Notes: a model not told the origin generated them from the letters alone. Counted from the first letter of the stretch, positions 50,280 through 63,152 are shown. The stretch is DNA of 64,000 bases from Varroa destructor (GCF_002443255.2 NW_019211458.1:20663509-20727508), one strand, 5' to 3'. Numbers and translations: made by a program.

Positions 50280-52258
50280 AGGTACATGTGAATGTGTAAT
50301 AGCGGAGATGTTGGTGTCGTATATGTACACTCGAAATGAGAAAGAGGGTCATAGAGACTATTAATGTATAAATAACCGATTAGTGCAGTGATAAATAACT
50401 TCAACTGCTTTTGATTGGATCATACTATTGCTCGGAGAGGGTCACGTAGAGAACTGGTTTCTCACAAAACAAACCTATTATTGACATGCACACCTTTTTC
50501 TAAAAAGGAAACCTTCACTGTAGCTTTTCCTACCAGTTCTTCTCGATGACGACACAAAATTAGAAGGCGCAAACAAGTTCCGATAAAATCCAGGGAAAGC
50601 CGAAGCTGGACTCATAAGAAAATGCTAACAGCACCACTCAAATCGTAGACTTTCCAAAATAATATTTCCCGAAATAGACCTCGTGATATCAGTCTCCATC
50701 AGTTGTTTTGATGGACAAAAATTGATAGTCGAAATGCTTTCCCCCTCCATAAGTGGCTTTGAAATTCCTAGATCTAGGATTCAAAGATAGGCGTAGACAG
50801 ACTTCGTTTCGTGTTGGGAGCCAGCTGTCTGATGGAATGCCTAGCGGATGCTGGATGTAAAACCCGAAACATGGAGATTAGGTTGGCTGTTTCAGTTGCC
50901 TCCAGTAAGGGCAGCTGTGGTTTGGGCTCGAACCGCGACTGCTATCTTAATTGAGGCAAAGCAGACGAGCATTACGAAACGAATTTCAAGTATTTTCTTT
51001 GAATACGACTGATCGGTAGTGGTAAATTCTAAACCGAACACAAGCACTCTTTGTTCTATGCTTAAAGCGGCCAGACATCTGAAGCAATGCTTGACGACTG
51101 TATCGCACCTAAAGCTCAAAGTATCTATCCAGGTCACAGCCTTTCAGAAATGCAAAAGGATTACTAATAGATAAGTCGCGTAGCTTGATATTAAAACATG
51201 AAATCTACCGGTTAGAACACGCGGGGTCTAAAATTTAAAACTTTCAACTGTCCATATTTCCTATCCTGCGAGATTAAGTGAGCAACGTAAGTGTTTAAGA
51301 TGCGTACGGAAACATCTGTTCGTATACGATTAATTTCCCGTCATCGTGGTCGGAAGGAGTAGCGCATTGAACAGCTGAAAAATTGTGAGGTTCCAGGTAC
51401 TCGTCCAGAAAGCGAGCTTGAACCGTAACAAGGAGAAAAAGTTACTCAGTTATACAATAAAAACTTGAGAAACTGAGAAAAGTTGGTTAGATAGACTTTG
51501 ATTTGAACTTTGACTAATCCATTGACAGTTTATGCATATGGCTTTTTGGTTATTTTTGTTAGCCGAAACATTGAATGACCGATACATTTACAGCAGCTGT
51601 CTATTTATGTTATACTGGAAGATAAAATGCAGCGTGTTTCGATCGGATGCATCTTTCGTTACCATGGTAGTGAATTGTGTACTTCAATTGAATTTAACTC
51701 GTTGGCGAAAGTGCGGTCTAAGTTAGTTAAATATACTCGTATACCTTACTATATCTTTCTAAAATAGTTCCACTCAAAGTATGTAAAGTATATAACTAAC
51801 ATAAACTAAGGATATAAGAGGGTTATTTATATGTATTATTATTAAATGAAATACTTACATTAATCTGAATCTTTGATAATATTTTCGTAGGCTGCTGCGA
51901 CGTGAGGCCCGTTTTCATAGTTTTGTCATTATGCTCGATATTAGGACAGCGCGGCCTTTCGCACTAGTAATTCATTTTAAGTTTCTATTATATCTGTGAA
52001 ATATAATCAGTAATAAACCAATATGGCCGTGCACACGTGTCTATGCACTTCCTTGCTTTCTAGTTCCTCAGTGTACGTATACAGGCTAAACATCTTCGTT
52101 TAGAGGTGACAAATCTATTGTTTGTTTTCTTTTATACCAATCTACATAAAGAAACTACGACGACATTTTCTCGTTGGGGAAATGCTGCTGGCACAAGCTG
52201 TCTGGTATCGTATCTTCCCGCCAAATATTTGAAACCAAAACAATAACATTAACAGCTG
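50280..52258. other. spacer upstream of NSUN6
   Basis: Holds the second copy of the dispersed repeat (50785-50880) and AT-rich sequence. The NSUN6 promoter presumably lies in the last few hundred bases; I see no clear core element. Confidence 0.4.
50785..50880. repeat. diverged dispersed repeat, copy 2
   Basis: Partner of 21440-21535; shares the blocks CTTCGTTTCGTGTTGGGAGCC and ATGTAAAACCCGAAACAT with small indels. Same orientation. Confidence 0.5.
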
Positions 52259-52423
52259 ATGTTCTGCATCTGCGGTAGCCAACGTTATTCGATACACAAT
52301 GTTGTGTTGTCTCTTGGTGCTTTGTGGTTGGACTTGCACATTCATTATGCATTTTTTAACTTTGAACGCATTCAAATTTTTACAGAAACTCTTAGAAGTT
52401 ATTTGCATGAAAGCCAAACCCCA

Positions 52424-53797
52424 ATGAGATTTTCAACCGGGCTACGTTTTGTCAGGTCAGTTGGCGACATTCGATCTCTACCAGCAATGAAGATGCACGA
52501 CATCCTTAAGCGTTGTGATCCCTTTCGTAAACAGGTCGAACTCAACTCTTTTCTCGAGCGTCAACGCGATTCCGAAGAATTCAGCCTTCTCAAACACTGG
52601 CTATGTACACCACCTCAGTATACAACGTTACGTGTAAACACCCTTGCAACATCGGTAAGTGAGGCGAAAGGTCGTTTACAGGAACATATCGACAAGTGTT
52701 CGCGCAGAGAACATATGGCGTACACAGTAACGAAGCATCCTCAACTTGACGATACGTTAGTGGTGGTGTCGTCCCAAAATCGAACTCAGTTGGAGCCCTG
52801 CGGACGACAGGTGATCGTCGCCCTAGAATGTGGGGAGGCGGTACTTCGAGGGGCAAACGTCTTCGTACCTGGCGTTATGGGCGCCCCTGGTAATTTACAA
52901 AAGGGGGATATGGTTGCCGTTTATGTGGATGTCGATAACAAATGCTGTAAAGGAGATAAACGACATTATCAGGGCGAAAAAGTCTTTATCGGCAACGGAA
53001 TGGCGCGCGTTTCCCGTGACGATATTTTCAAGAATGGAGTTATTCATGGTACTGCTATTGACGTTACACAACCGGCGTACAACTGTCCACCATTAAATAA
53101 CGTTCTCAGAGATATACTGTTTTTGCAAAATATTCCGTCAATCGTATGTTCGCGAGTGCTTGACCCACAGCCAGGAGAAACGGTTCTTGACATGTGTTCC
53201 GCACCGGGCGGTAAAACAGCCCATATCGCCACCTTAATGCGGAACCAAGGGACCGTCGTTGCACTGGATAAAGCCAGCGCTAGACTGAAAAAAACTATCG
53301 AGAATTGCGCGCTCTGGAATCTTAACGTTGTGCAGTGTTTCGTCCATGACGCGACTATGCCCTTCAACACGAACGCTAACCTTCAACAGTTGCCTTTAAA
53401 GTTTGACCGCATCATGCTCGATGCTCCGTGCAGTGCTCTCGGACAACGACCTCGCCTTCAGTACCGTCAGAGCCTAAACGAGGTGCTCAGCTATCCAAAC
53501 GTACAACGTGCACTGCTAACAAGGGCATGTGAGCTCGTTAAAAGTGATGGCGTAATCGTTTACTCAACGTGCAGCATCAACTGCGCTGAGAACGAAGATG
53601 TGATAGCGTGGGCCCTAACAAATCTGCCTCTTGAACTCGCTCAACAGCAGCCGCATCTGGGAGGGTTTGGAAGAAGTGTCGATGGTCTGTCTGAAGCAGA
53701 TTGTCGCCTATTGCAAAGTTTCGAAGGACGACATGACGGGGAAGATTTCGACCGGGACACAATAGGCTTTTTCATAGCGAAGCTCCGACGAAAATAG
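52424..53797 (+). CDS. NSUN6: NSUN6, tRNA (cytosine-C5) methyltransferase
   Basis: SAM-dependent RNA m5C methyltransferase. In animals NSUN6 methylates C72 in the acceptor stem of tRNA-Thr and tRNA-Cys. Numbering from this start (457 aa; human 469): the conserved N-terminal core opens near LLKHWL and TTLRVNT; the PUA domain includes LRGANVFVPGV; SAM-binding motif I is DMCSAPGGKT (from about residue 256); motif IV is DAPCSALGQRP with Cys336; motif VI is YSTCS with catalytic Cys383; it ends IGFFIAKL. The spacing between the two cysteines (47) equals that in human NSUN6 (C326, C373). There is no intron in the conserved part. The frame is open back to 52259, so the start is uncertain: 52424 gives the family length, ATG 52487 has the better context (G at -3), and acceptor-like TTTTACAG (52385) and TTTTGTCAG (52455) could mark a 5' exon. 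It is transcribed towards ATP7. Confidence 0.93.
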   Translation: MRFSTGLRFVRSVGDIRSLPAMKMHDILKRCDPFRKQVELNSFLERQRDSEEFSLLKHWLCTPPQYTTLRVNTLATSVSEAKGRLQEHIDKCSRREHMAYTVTKHPQLDDTLVVVSSQNRTQLEPCGRQVIVALECGEAVLRGANVFVPGVMGAPGNLQKGDMVAVYVDVDNKCCKGDKRHYQGEKVFIGNGMARVSRDDIFKNGVIHGTAIDVTQPAYNCPPLNNVLRDILFLQNIPSIVCSRVLDPQPGETVLDMCSAPGGKTAHIATLMRNQGTVVALDKASARLKKTIENCALWNLNVVQCFVHDATMPFNTNANLQQLPLKFDRIMLDAPCSALGQRPRLQYRQSLNEVLSYPNVQRALLTRACELVKSDGVIVYSTCSINCAENEDVIAWALTNLPLELAQQQPHLGGFGRSVDGLSEADCRLLQSFEGRHDGEDFDRDTIGFFIAKLRRK

Positions 53798-53833
53798 CAT
53801 AGCATTTAAATGTATACTATTGTTGATATAAAA

Positions 53834-53872
53834 ATAAATAGGTAGCATATATATGTTTATTAACTAATAAAA
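53834..53872 (+). promoter_or_regulatory. NSUN6 polyadenylation signals
   Basis: Two AATAAA hexamers (53834-53839 and 53867-53872) lie 37 and 70 bases past the NSUN6 stop, the expected place for 3' end formation. Confidence 0.7.
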
Positions 53873-53879
53873 GAAAAAG

Positions 53880-56301
53880 CATAGGTCGTTTCACAGTTAA
53901 CAATGAACCAGTATATTATCTGAACGAGAGACTTATTATCGGACATCACAAACACGTTTGACACATTACAGAGGAGAACACGTTCGAACCCGTGAAAAGT
54001 CTATGAATGGATATATTTTACAAGGCGTCGTTAACCTGATTAGTCCGCTACCGTTATTATCACATGTGTGATGATGTATAATAGTTGCAAATCAGTATTT
54101 AGTTAGAATCGCTAAAATTGCTTACAATTAAGCTGCTCTTCCGTCGTAGCTCTGATTGTTTAGGTCTACATTTTGGGTACGCGCCAATTTACATTCTTTT
54201 CAAAAAACTCATTTTTATCAGAGTCAAATTAAAAAGTAAGCCAACGACCAAATCTTATGATACTTGAATAGTCAATACATGGCTACACCAATTAATAGCA
54301 AAAAAACTTGCGAAATATCAGACACGATGCGTGTGTCACGGATAGAACAATGCCACCGTTACTGCATTATAGTTATAGTCACCGTTTGCTTATATAACGA
54401 ATAAATAATAAAATTAAGAACAATGAACTGTGAGTGGTTTGTCGCAGCTCTTCGATATCTTTCGAATTCTATCTATTTCTAGATAGACTTTACCTTCTTT
54501 GGACCATAACATTTAGCTTATTTCTATAAGCGGGTCACGTTCGTTCAATTGCTTAACATTTCCTTGATACTCCATAATTAAGTGCTCATTAGAATATCCC
54601 TGTTTATTGAAATGATATTGGGTACTACAAAATCACCATTGCCTTTATTAGAATTACTATGCTATTATTTAGAAAGGGGGAAGTATTTGTTAGGTGGCCT
54701 TGCCAAAACGGTTTCGCTTGACAGCGTTACGACAAAGATACGACTCGTCCTTTTTGGGCTTCGGAACAATAAACGGAGTGAGTTCCGGTCTAGCCCTGTT
54801 GCAAGAGATCAATTGGTAACGGGTTGTAAATGTTTATAGCTATACACTTTGTGAAACCAAATCCAATTAATGCCGGTTACGTAGTTTAAGCGACCGTAGT
54901 GTATTCAAACATAGACCTGCTAGCAAAATAACCTTCATCTTAATTAAGCAGTGTTATAGTTTGCTCAACTTCGACCGCCGGGAGATTATGTGCCTGCCGT
55001 CAGAGTAAAAAACCGATACATATACATATTCAAAACTTCCCTGAAGTCCAGGATCAGTACATTCAGTGCTAACTAGACTGCAATCTAGATACAGACTGCA
55101 CTCGTTTTTGCGAACCGAGACAAAAAGAAGAAGTCTGTTTTCACAGACAGCCAGCAATACCTTCTAAAGATTACTGCCGACAAATTCCATTATACAAGAT
55201 ATACAAAAAAAAATGACTCTTGCCTGTCTTGTTTGCTACATATGTACTACATAATATATACAACAATTAATAGCTATATTTACGATGTTTAGTTGTTATT
55301 GGCACAGCTCCCTTCCCTTTTCCGACAAAAAAAAGAGAGAGAGAGGGTAAGAAACTTCGTCAGGCGTTACACGTATTTTTGAAAATGCTTGTTTCGCGAT
55401 GATCATTATATGCATTGTTTTTCCAATCGAATCAATCACACAATAGTGTTTGTCTGTGCTCTGGTTATCCCTCACAGCAGCTGAAGTATGGGTCATTTTC
55501 ACTGTCTGTTGGTTCTTCCTCGACCGGAACACGGACTAAATACATATCGCTATTCGACAACCGACCTGCTACCCCTCATAGATGCCTATCCGACGATCTT
55601 GTAAGCAAACGAATGTTTTTCAGTTAGTAGTTGCGTTCCTAATCCATTCGTGAAGAAAAGAGATATTTGTCTCTCGAAACGAATTTTAGGCTTCTCCGCA
55701 ATTAGATTAGAAAGCCTTTTGTATCCAGTCGACAACTCGAACAAAACTAGCTCGATATAGTGACGTGTAAATCCAGAGTTTAAACTTGTAATGCAGTAAC
55801 TTCTTTTTTTTTACCAAAATCTAACCGTACCCTCAGGTTCCCAATTTTATTGGCCAGCGTTACTTAGTGTTTTGAACCTGTAAATATGACCACGGTAAAG
55901 ACTAAGCTTTATTGATGTTTTCCTTTGAAAAGTAAAATAAGCAACGGAACTGACCCTCATCCAGTTCAGTGGTGACTTGATCTGCTCAGTTGATGTTACC
56001 CAGTTACCTAATATCAAATGTAATCGCGTATAACAAGAGCTTTGAAAGATCTTAAAGAACATATTTATGCTGTACACAGGATAATTTTCAAAGCTCAGGT
56101 TTAGGACTTCTCAGTCGTCGCAAGGATAATGCTAGTTTCCTTTCCGGTTCAGTAAATAGTCATTGTTCGGCCCTTTGGAGCTCATTAGGAACGGTATTTA
56201 GCTTGTCGTTGGCGCCACGAAGAACAACCATTTTCTCCTAAAGCAGTTTTAGCCCTTCGCGTCACAAGTTGATCTTTGCTGTGTGTTGGCACGCCTAATA
56301 T
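53880..56301. other. convergent spacer between NSUN6 and ATP7
   Basis: Mostly AT-rich 3'-flanking sequence of two converging genes. TTTATT at 55908-55913 (AATAAA on minus) is a possible ATP7 polyadenylation signal. A minus-strand frame near 54700-54815 contains TPFIVPKPKKDESY, faintly like the start of a retroelement reverse transcriptase. Confidence 0.4.
55478..55600 (+). CDS. candidate internal exon, unknown
   Basis: Acceptor CTCTGGTTATCCCTCACAG and a GTAAGC donor enclose 41 codons, phase 0 at both ends. The reading is Ser/Thr-rich with GSSSTGTRTKYISLFDNRP. Not recognised, with no partner exon in the 2.5-kb spacer. It may be chance. Confidence 0.2.
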
Positions 56302-56476
56302 TTAGTTATTGATTTGCGGCACGGGGCTGTAATGAATTTTTGTCAACGTAGGCTTTCCTCCATATCCATAGAAGGCTGGAAACAGGTTTAGGCGAGGTAG
56401 CAATCTCTTTTTCGAGTTGCGGAAGTCGGCCGTAAATGGCGCCGATTCGAGCTCAGGGTGACTTGGTTTACGATAC
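56302..56476 (-). CDS. ATP7: ATP7 last coding exon (cytosolic tail)
   Basis: The acceptor CCCCTTAG joins LFLK-R in phase to [10 protein letters not shown], matching the LKCYKKP that follows the last membrane helix in vertebrate ATP7 proteins. The 57-residue tail contains KKRLLPRL, a dileucine that may serve trafficking like the leucine motifs in human ATP7A/B tails (inference). If the donor at 56871 is not used, the protein ends at LFLKR by an immediate TAA. Confidence 0.78.
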
Positions 56477-59400
56477 CTAAGGGGCCGAATCATGTCGAAA
56501 AGGACACAATGAAAACAGTGACACACATGCACCTTCGGAATATAGTGACAAAATAGACATCACTCAGAACCATTTATATTAATACCATATGCTTGGCGCA
56601 CATTACTCAGCTAAGTTATTTTCAATGGCAAGTTATCTTAATAGATAGGCTTGTTTACAAAATGAATCTAAGTTTACGTCCTACGTATATGTTTTATGAT
56701 GTATTACAGGTCTCGTGGCATATTGTATCTATATTCAGCTGTCAAAAAATAATGTACTAGTTAAGTTCGTATGAAGTAATTTTATGCTAGTATAGTGAAG
56801 TTTTACTGCATAAACATGCTAATATTTTCTCACAATTTTTCATACTGAGGAAATGACAAAAACCATGTTACCGCTTTAGGAAGAGCGAAGACCCAACCAC
56901 AGTAACTGATGAGACGCTCATGGCAAATGACCCCATCCAGGGTTTCAGAACAATTCCGAATGGAATGAAGAGCCCTGCGGCCATTGGAACGCCGAGCATA
57001 TTGTAGAGGCAGGCAAACACAAAATTGAGCTTGATTCGTCGTACCGTTGTTCGAGATAAGTCCAAAGCCGTTAATACGTCCAATAAATTGTCCTATTCAA
57101 TCGATAAAAAATATTAGAAATTCATGTGAACGAAAGCGAGGTTAATGAACGCGAAGGGATTCCGTTTATTTGCTCTACTATTGTACGACTTGTGGTGGGT
57201 TAATATGTGTGTTCTTGCGAACTCTGCGCTTGGTCAACTTGCGCAATCCATGGATTTAACTGGTCCTACGTAAGTAATCGCGTGGACCAGGAATATACGT
57301 AATTAAGAAAACGCAGCAAATCTATTTGTGATTTTCATTAGAACCTGGATTAGAACAACATGTGCAGCTTCAACGGCGACATCGGTACCGGCTCCGAGGG
57401 CCACACCGACATCGGCATGGGCAAGGGCCGGGCTATCATTGATTCCATCGCCTACCATAGCTACGAGACCGAACTGTTCCCGTAAACTTTTCACTTTTGC
57501 AACCTGAAAGAATTAAGAGGATAAGGAGTCGTTATTAAATCTGCTCAATAATAATCAAGCGTGTCTGTATAACAATAATAGTCACAATTATGATTATTAA
57601 TATTACTAGCATTACAATAGTCGACATAGGATGAAATGTTAATTATGTTATGTTAAGCTTAAAAAAGTATTCTTCACAGCATTCAGCATTCAGGTCCTTC
57701 CTGCCTTGAAGTAGATCTCTGTATTACTTTGCCACATGACCGCAGGTAAATTAGACATATCGCATTTTTTTAAAACTAACTTTCTGTGAAGGGAGCACTT
57801 CACTAAATACGGTGTCGACGCCAATGCGCTGTGCTACGGCCAGCGCCGAATTTCGGTTATCGCCAGTAAGCATAGCGACATGGATGCCCATTCTTTTCAG
57901 GCACGAAACTACAGATTTCGATTCTGGTTTTATCTGAAGTCAAACAGCATCGAGCATAATTAGTAAACAATGCTACAGTCATAATTTTCTTCAATGCCTA
58001 TATTCTAACTTACTTTAAAGTACTTATAGTCGCACTAAAGGATTCCTATATGTTTATATCAATCATAACATAATTATTTCCCATACAAATCCAGGAATAA
58101 CGATTCCCAATCGTAAGTGCCTACCTTATCAGCCACAGCTACTAGGCATACAACTTCGCCACCTTTGGCAACCAGAACAATCGTGTCTCCTGACAGCTGA
58201 GCCCGTTCGACCTCACGGTCGATGTCCTTTGTGATCTGAGCACCTTCAGCAACCAAGAATGCCCGAGTACCGAGCACGATCGTGTGATACATAGTTTCCG
58301 TTGAAGCTGGATCACCTAAAATGTCGTAATTTTGAGTGATGCATAATGTAAGAGGTATGTTTATTGCCTTTATTTTTGCAAGAGTTAATCATTTCTCGCG
58401 TCCTATATTATTCTATATGTCCATACTATTATCATATTTAATTATTGATTTTTAGGCCTTTTGAAATATAGAAAGAGTTCATTTGTATTTCGCACACACT
58501 ATATGCAAAAGTCGAAATAGAGAGGAACGATATTGATAGGTGTTTATTAAAAGGTTAATTCGAACAATGTTTTTCGATAGGCCTAAGAACAGTTGCTGAG
58601 GCTGGAGTAGCGTTTACAAAAAGACCTAAACGAGTAACACCCCTGAAGGGGTACACACCTGGGGCGGCGTCTGAGCTGCCGATGTCTACCAAAGCAGAGT
58701 CGTTCTCCTGGCGTCTCGATACAGGTAAAACTTCGATAATATTATCCAGCTCAGCATCTTCACCGCATAGCTTCGCGAAGCCTGACACTTCTTTTACCTG
58801 ACAACGGATCCCTTGACCGGGAAAGGCTTCAAAATCACTCACGGTTGGGAACGATTGCACCTTCAGGTAACTGGAGCAATAAAAAGTAAGTTTAGTTAGT
58901 GAGACTTACACTTCGGGATAGTCAATATGATATTAACAATGTGATCAAAACGACAACTTACCGTTGCAACGTGCGACTGCAGCAATAACCTTAAATCAAA
59001 AAACATTTCGCCATATTTACCAGAGACGCAAAAACCTGAGCCCTTTCATTGACTGGCTTACCTCTTAGCAAATTCGGTAATCGCACCGGCTATCGGGTGC
59101 TCGCTGGCAGTCTCTGCTCCCCCCACGAGACAGAGCGTTTCTTGAATAGCACGTTTTCGCTCTTTCGAGCTGAACACAACCAGGCGTGTCACAGATGGAC
59201 GTCCCTCCGTTAAAGTGCCCGTCTTATCGAACACGATACAGCGAATCTACAAATGCAGTGGCAGTTGGCTATGCACCTTCGTCTGATTTATTCAAAATCT
59301 AAATAGTCTTCCCGCGACAAATTAATATCAGGAAAAGATTTATTCTACAGCCATAACATGCGTGTGGCAGTGTATGGTAATAATGTAAAAGGAATTCATT

Positions 59401-62400
59401 TTCTTTTGCTTACGACAACAAACCTTATGTAGAAGCTCCAGAGGTTGTCCGCCCTTAATGAGAATGCCATTCCGAGCGCCTACTCCAGTACCGACCATCA
59501 CGGCGGTCGGTGTGGCCAGGCCCAACGAGCAGGGACACGCAATAGCTAGGACCGTAATTGCGCATTGGAACGCAAAGAGCACAACGACTTCTGTGTCTGA
59601 GGAAATATCCTAGATGACAGCAGTTGGCAAAAATCGTCCACGAATGCATGAAACCAAGTCAAGGACGGATCGAGCTATAGCTAGCACTCAGTTACAGCGA
59701 TACGTCTGTATATAAATGACACCACTAATAACAGATGATGCTCCATTGCTGATAAGTATTTCGGGTCTGTTTAAAAATCAACTTTTTGAAAAGCTTACCT
59801 AGTCATTTTTCATCTAGCAGTAACGAGGAGAAATAACTACAGAGATCTACTACATAGGAAAATGGCTTACAATGTTATCAATCTATAGAATGGTAAATAT
59901 TCACGGACGGGAAATCCATGCGTAGACATGTTTGCAATATCAGCCTAGTTTTACTATTCAATATCTAAAACAGAAATATTCAGATAAACCGTCTACCATG
60001 CGCATATAGAGTGCCCGAACATAACCGGGATCACTCATGCCAAGCACAGTCCAGACAACCAGAGTAACCGCCGAGATGACACACACGCCAGGTACGAAAT
60101 AACCTGCCAACTGGTCGGCCAGTTGCTGGATCGGGGCCTTTGACGTTTGGGCGTCCTCCACTAGCCGGACAATCTGTTATGAGACGCAGACGACATGAGA
60201 CATACAGCTATGTTTGTCAAACTTCGCATAAAGTATCGTTAAAAAAATCACCTATCATGTGCAGATACAATCTTTAGAATCAAGGTACAGTAAGGTAAGA
60301 TAGAACAAAAGCTCACAGAAAGTCAGCGTTGACAAATCGTTACTAACGGTATTTTACATCTGCGATGATATTTACGAGAGCGTAAATGAGCAGAGAACCG
60401 CTACTGTCTTGAGTGTACTGGTGTGTTACAACTTGAAAGATTTAGCATTGAAGAAATAATCACAGTTATATTAAATAAAGAAACTTTGATCTAAGCTTAT
60501 TGACTTGTATAGTTCAGCTTTTAAACGGCAATCGAGAAACAGACCTTGCGGCAAACAACAAACCAAGGGTTATAGGTAATATAAATATGTATATACCTGT
60601 CTCAATGTCGTTTCGTGTCCAACGTGTGTTGCCTTCAAAAGAAGAGTACCACGCCCATTAACAGAACCGGCAATGGCTAATGAATCAGATTTTTTCAGAA
60701 CAGGCAGATGTTCTCCTGTAAGAATAATGTATTTGACATATCATCAAAGTGTGTGTCAAAGTTCTAAGTAGTCTAGATAAAACTTAAATAGGTATCGTAT
60801 AAATAATGACATACGCATATATGGCAAATTACGTAGTTGAAAACTATATGGCAAAAAAATCAGATAGGCCATTGTGGCGTACCTGTTATTAGAGACTCAT
60901 CTACCATTGAACTGCCGTGCAGAACCTTCCCGTCGACGGGAATCTTTTCACCTGGGTACACCTTGATAATGTCTCCTCGTTCGAGAAGTCCAACATGAAC
61001 CGAGCGTTCCTCTCGAATCGTGAAGTCTGGGTCTACTTCGGCAAGTACCGCTTCCGAGGACTGCATCGAGATCAACTTCGAAAGCGCTTCCGATGTCTTG
61101 CCCTATGTAACAGTATCAATGATTTAAATAGACATCCATTTAACTGTGTAAAACGATGCCCCACGTTGGCGAAACGAAAGCCATCAGCTATCGCAATTAA
61201 TCTGATCGAATTATTTATCACCCTCTAATATTACAACAGTATCCGATTTCTATATCTAATTAGGCCTACCTTCGCTTTTTGTTCCAGCCACCGCCCAAAC
61301 GAAATAAATAGCATTAGCATCGGTGGAGTTTCGAAGAACGTTTTTGGACTTCGGTGGGTTCCTGTAACCATGAATATTAAACACACGCCGATGCTGTAGA
61401 AATAGGCCGTGTTTGTAGCCAGCATAACAAGCACGTCCATGTTCGCCATACCATGTTTAAGTGCCTTATACGCCTGCACATAGAAATAACGGCCACCGAT
61501 GAATTGTGCGGGCGTGGCTAATGCAAATAGTAGAAAGTTCTTGTTGGACACGCCAGGAAACCATACCATTTCCCAGTTTTTGTGCGACATAAATAACATC
61601 ATAATCGTCATTGAAGGAACAAAGAAGACAAGCGACAATAAGCAAGAGCTCCGCCAATGGTTTACTTCGCTAGTTTTGAGTAAGTAGTCCGACTGGAAAT
61701 CGATTGGTGAAGGGAAATAGCCTAATTTGCTAATGTGGTTGTACAGCGTGCGAATACCGGTGAGCTCGGCATCGATTTTGAAGGTTGCCCTCTTCTGGGC
61801 AAATTCCACCTTCACTGAAAGCACACCCTTCAGTCGTGAAAGGTGCGCCTCGATGTGGTTAGAGTCTGCCAAGGTCGCCATACCATCAATCCTTAGCTGA
61901 CACTCGCCGTAAGCTTCGGCGCTCGAGTTGAGCTCTTCGGCGCCAAAGCCGAGGTCAGCGAGGGCGGAGATGATCTCATGCGGTGTTATCAAAGCCTTTT
62001 CAAACTTCACCTCCGCCTTCTGGGCCAACAAAGCCACGAGGACGCTTTTGACACCTGGACGCTTGCTTAGACCTTTCTCGATGGCTGCCACACAGCTTGC
62101 GCAAGTCATTCCAGTGACCCGTAAGGTGCATTTACTCATTGTATTGCTCAGATCTGAATTCTCACTAAGATCAATCACGGTGCAGTCATTAGATTTTTCG
62201 ATATTAAGCAGTTGGGGTGGGATTGTGTTTAGAATCTTGTCGACCTCTAGCATCGTATTCGAATCACTTGCAGTATCTGCCCAGCCGCCAGCGTCCAATG
62301 TACTAGCGCTGCCATCTCCAGCGCCACATTCGGCGAAACTGTAATGCCTCTTCGCTAATTTGTCAAAATCCGTATCGACATCAAGCTCCGTCATTGTCGA

Positions 62401-63152
62401 ATTGCCAACGTAGGGAAACCGAGGTAGGAATCCTAGATTCTGAACACGTTCAACAATTCCTTCAATCGGTATTAGCCTGACATCAAACTCGACAATGCCT
62501 TTGGACTCCTGCAAGGTAACGCGAATTGATCGGATGCCCTCCACGGCATTCAGTGTATTCTGTATGTTATTGACGCAAGACTGGCAGGTCATTCCGTCGA
62601 CGCGAATAACGGCAGTACTGAAAAGATAAGTTGCCTCGAAGCCCATGTCGTCAATGGCATCGACGAGAGTTTGAGGGGCTGTGTTCGCTGAAGTCACGAC
62701 TACACCTTGACCCGCTTCCAGAAACACCTGCAATTTGGACAAACATTAAAGATATTAAGTCGAAGCAATGAGCCTTAAGAGGCGCTGTAGTCAATCATAA
62801 ATCTAAAACTAATGTAGCACATTTTCATTAGCAGTCTTATGGCATTAGACGAGATCAGTAGGAACAAAAACGCCCTGGCTAGCTGGTAGAAAGGAAGGTT
62901 GATTTTTTGACAAACTACAATTCGTTGCCGTCAGTCTAGGCCACGTTTATTACAAGCAGATTGAAAAAACCGTATGTATATAGATTATGCCAGGCAATCA
63001 CTATCGTTGTTTAACTAGAAGCTACTGTGGGAAATTACCTTGATCGAGTGGACTTCTGCCCGTTCCCCGATGGTAAATTGAATATTATTCACGCATGACT
63101 TACACGTCATGCCTCCGATGGAGACGGTATGCTCCAGGGTTCCCGTAGCCAT
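56302..63152 (-). CDS. ATP7: ATP7, copper-transporting P1B-type ATPase
   Basis: Exports Cu(I) from the cytosol into the secretory pathway, driven by ATP. Exons (minus): 63039-63152, 61270-62727, 60883-61102, 60597-60715, 59997-60173, 59424-59609, 59062-59246, 58962-58989, 58659-58860, 58125-58315, 57781-57933, 57345-57503, 56872-57092, 56302-56476. All joins are GT..AG and in phase: 3588 bases, 1195 aa (fly ATP7 is of similar size). Order: metal-binding domains with GMTCKSC (C17/C20), GMTCQSC (C86/C89) and GMTCASC (C247/C250); a fourth without CxxC; membrane segments from about residue 399; TGE 597-599; CPC 721-723; phosphorylation site DKTGT (D765); SEHP 806-809; TGDN 983-986; GDGIND 1029-1034; last helices with YN and MGS; cytosolic tail. 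Least certain: the 59997/59609 junction (59990/59596 also works) and the start (see 63217-63266). Confidence 0.95.
61270..62727 (-). CDS. ATP7: ATP7 exon 2: metal-binding domains and first four membrane helices
   Basis: A single 1458-base exon (residues 39-524). It completes domain 1 and holds domains 2 ([10 protein letters not shown]) and 3 ([10 protein letters not shown]), an acidic/serine linker between them, and domain 4, whose motif reads GMATLADS so that the two copper cysteines are Thr323 and Asp326. Then come four hydrophobic segments (about 399-418, 436-458, 468-490, 502-520) and GRWLEQKAK, joining to GKTSEAL of the actuator domain. Confidence 0.95.

Noticed and set aside
54700..54815. 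Reverse-transcriptase-like TPFIVPKPKKDESY
   Set aside because: Only about 20 residues resemble a Gypsy-type motif. No neighbouring RT, RNase H or integrase blocks were found.
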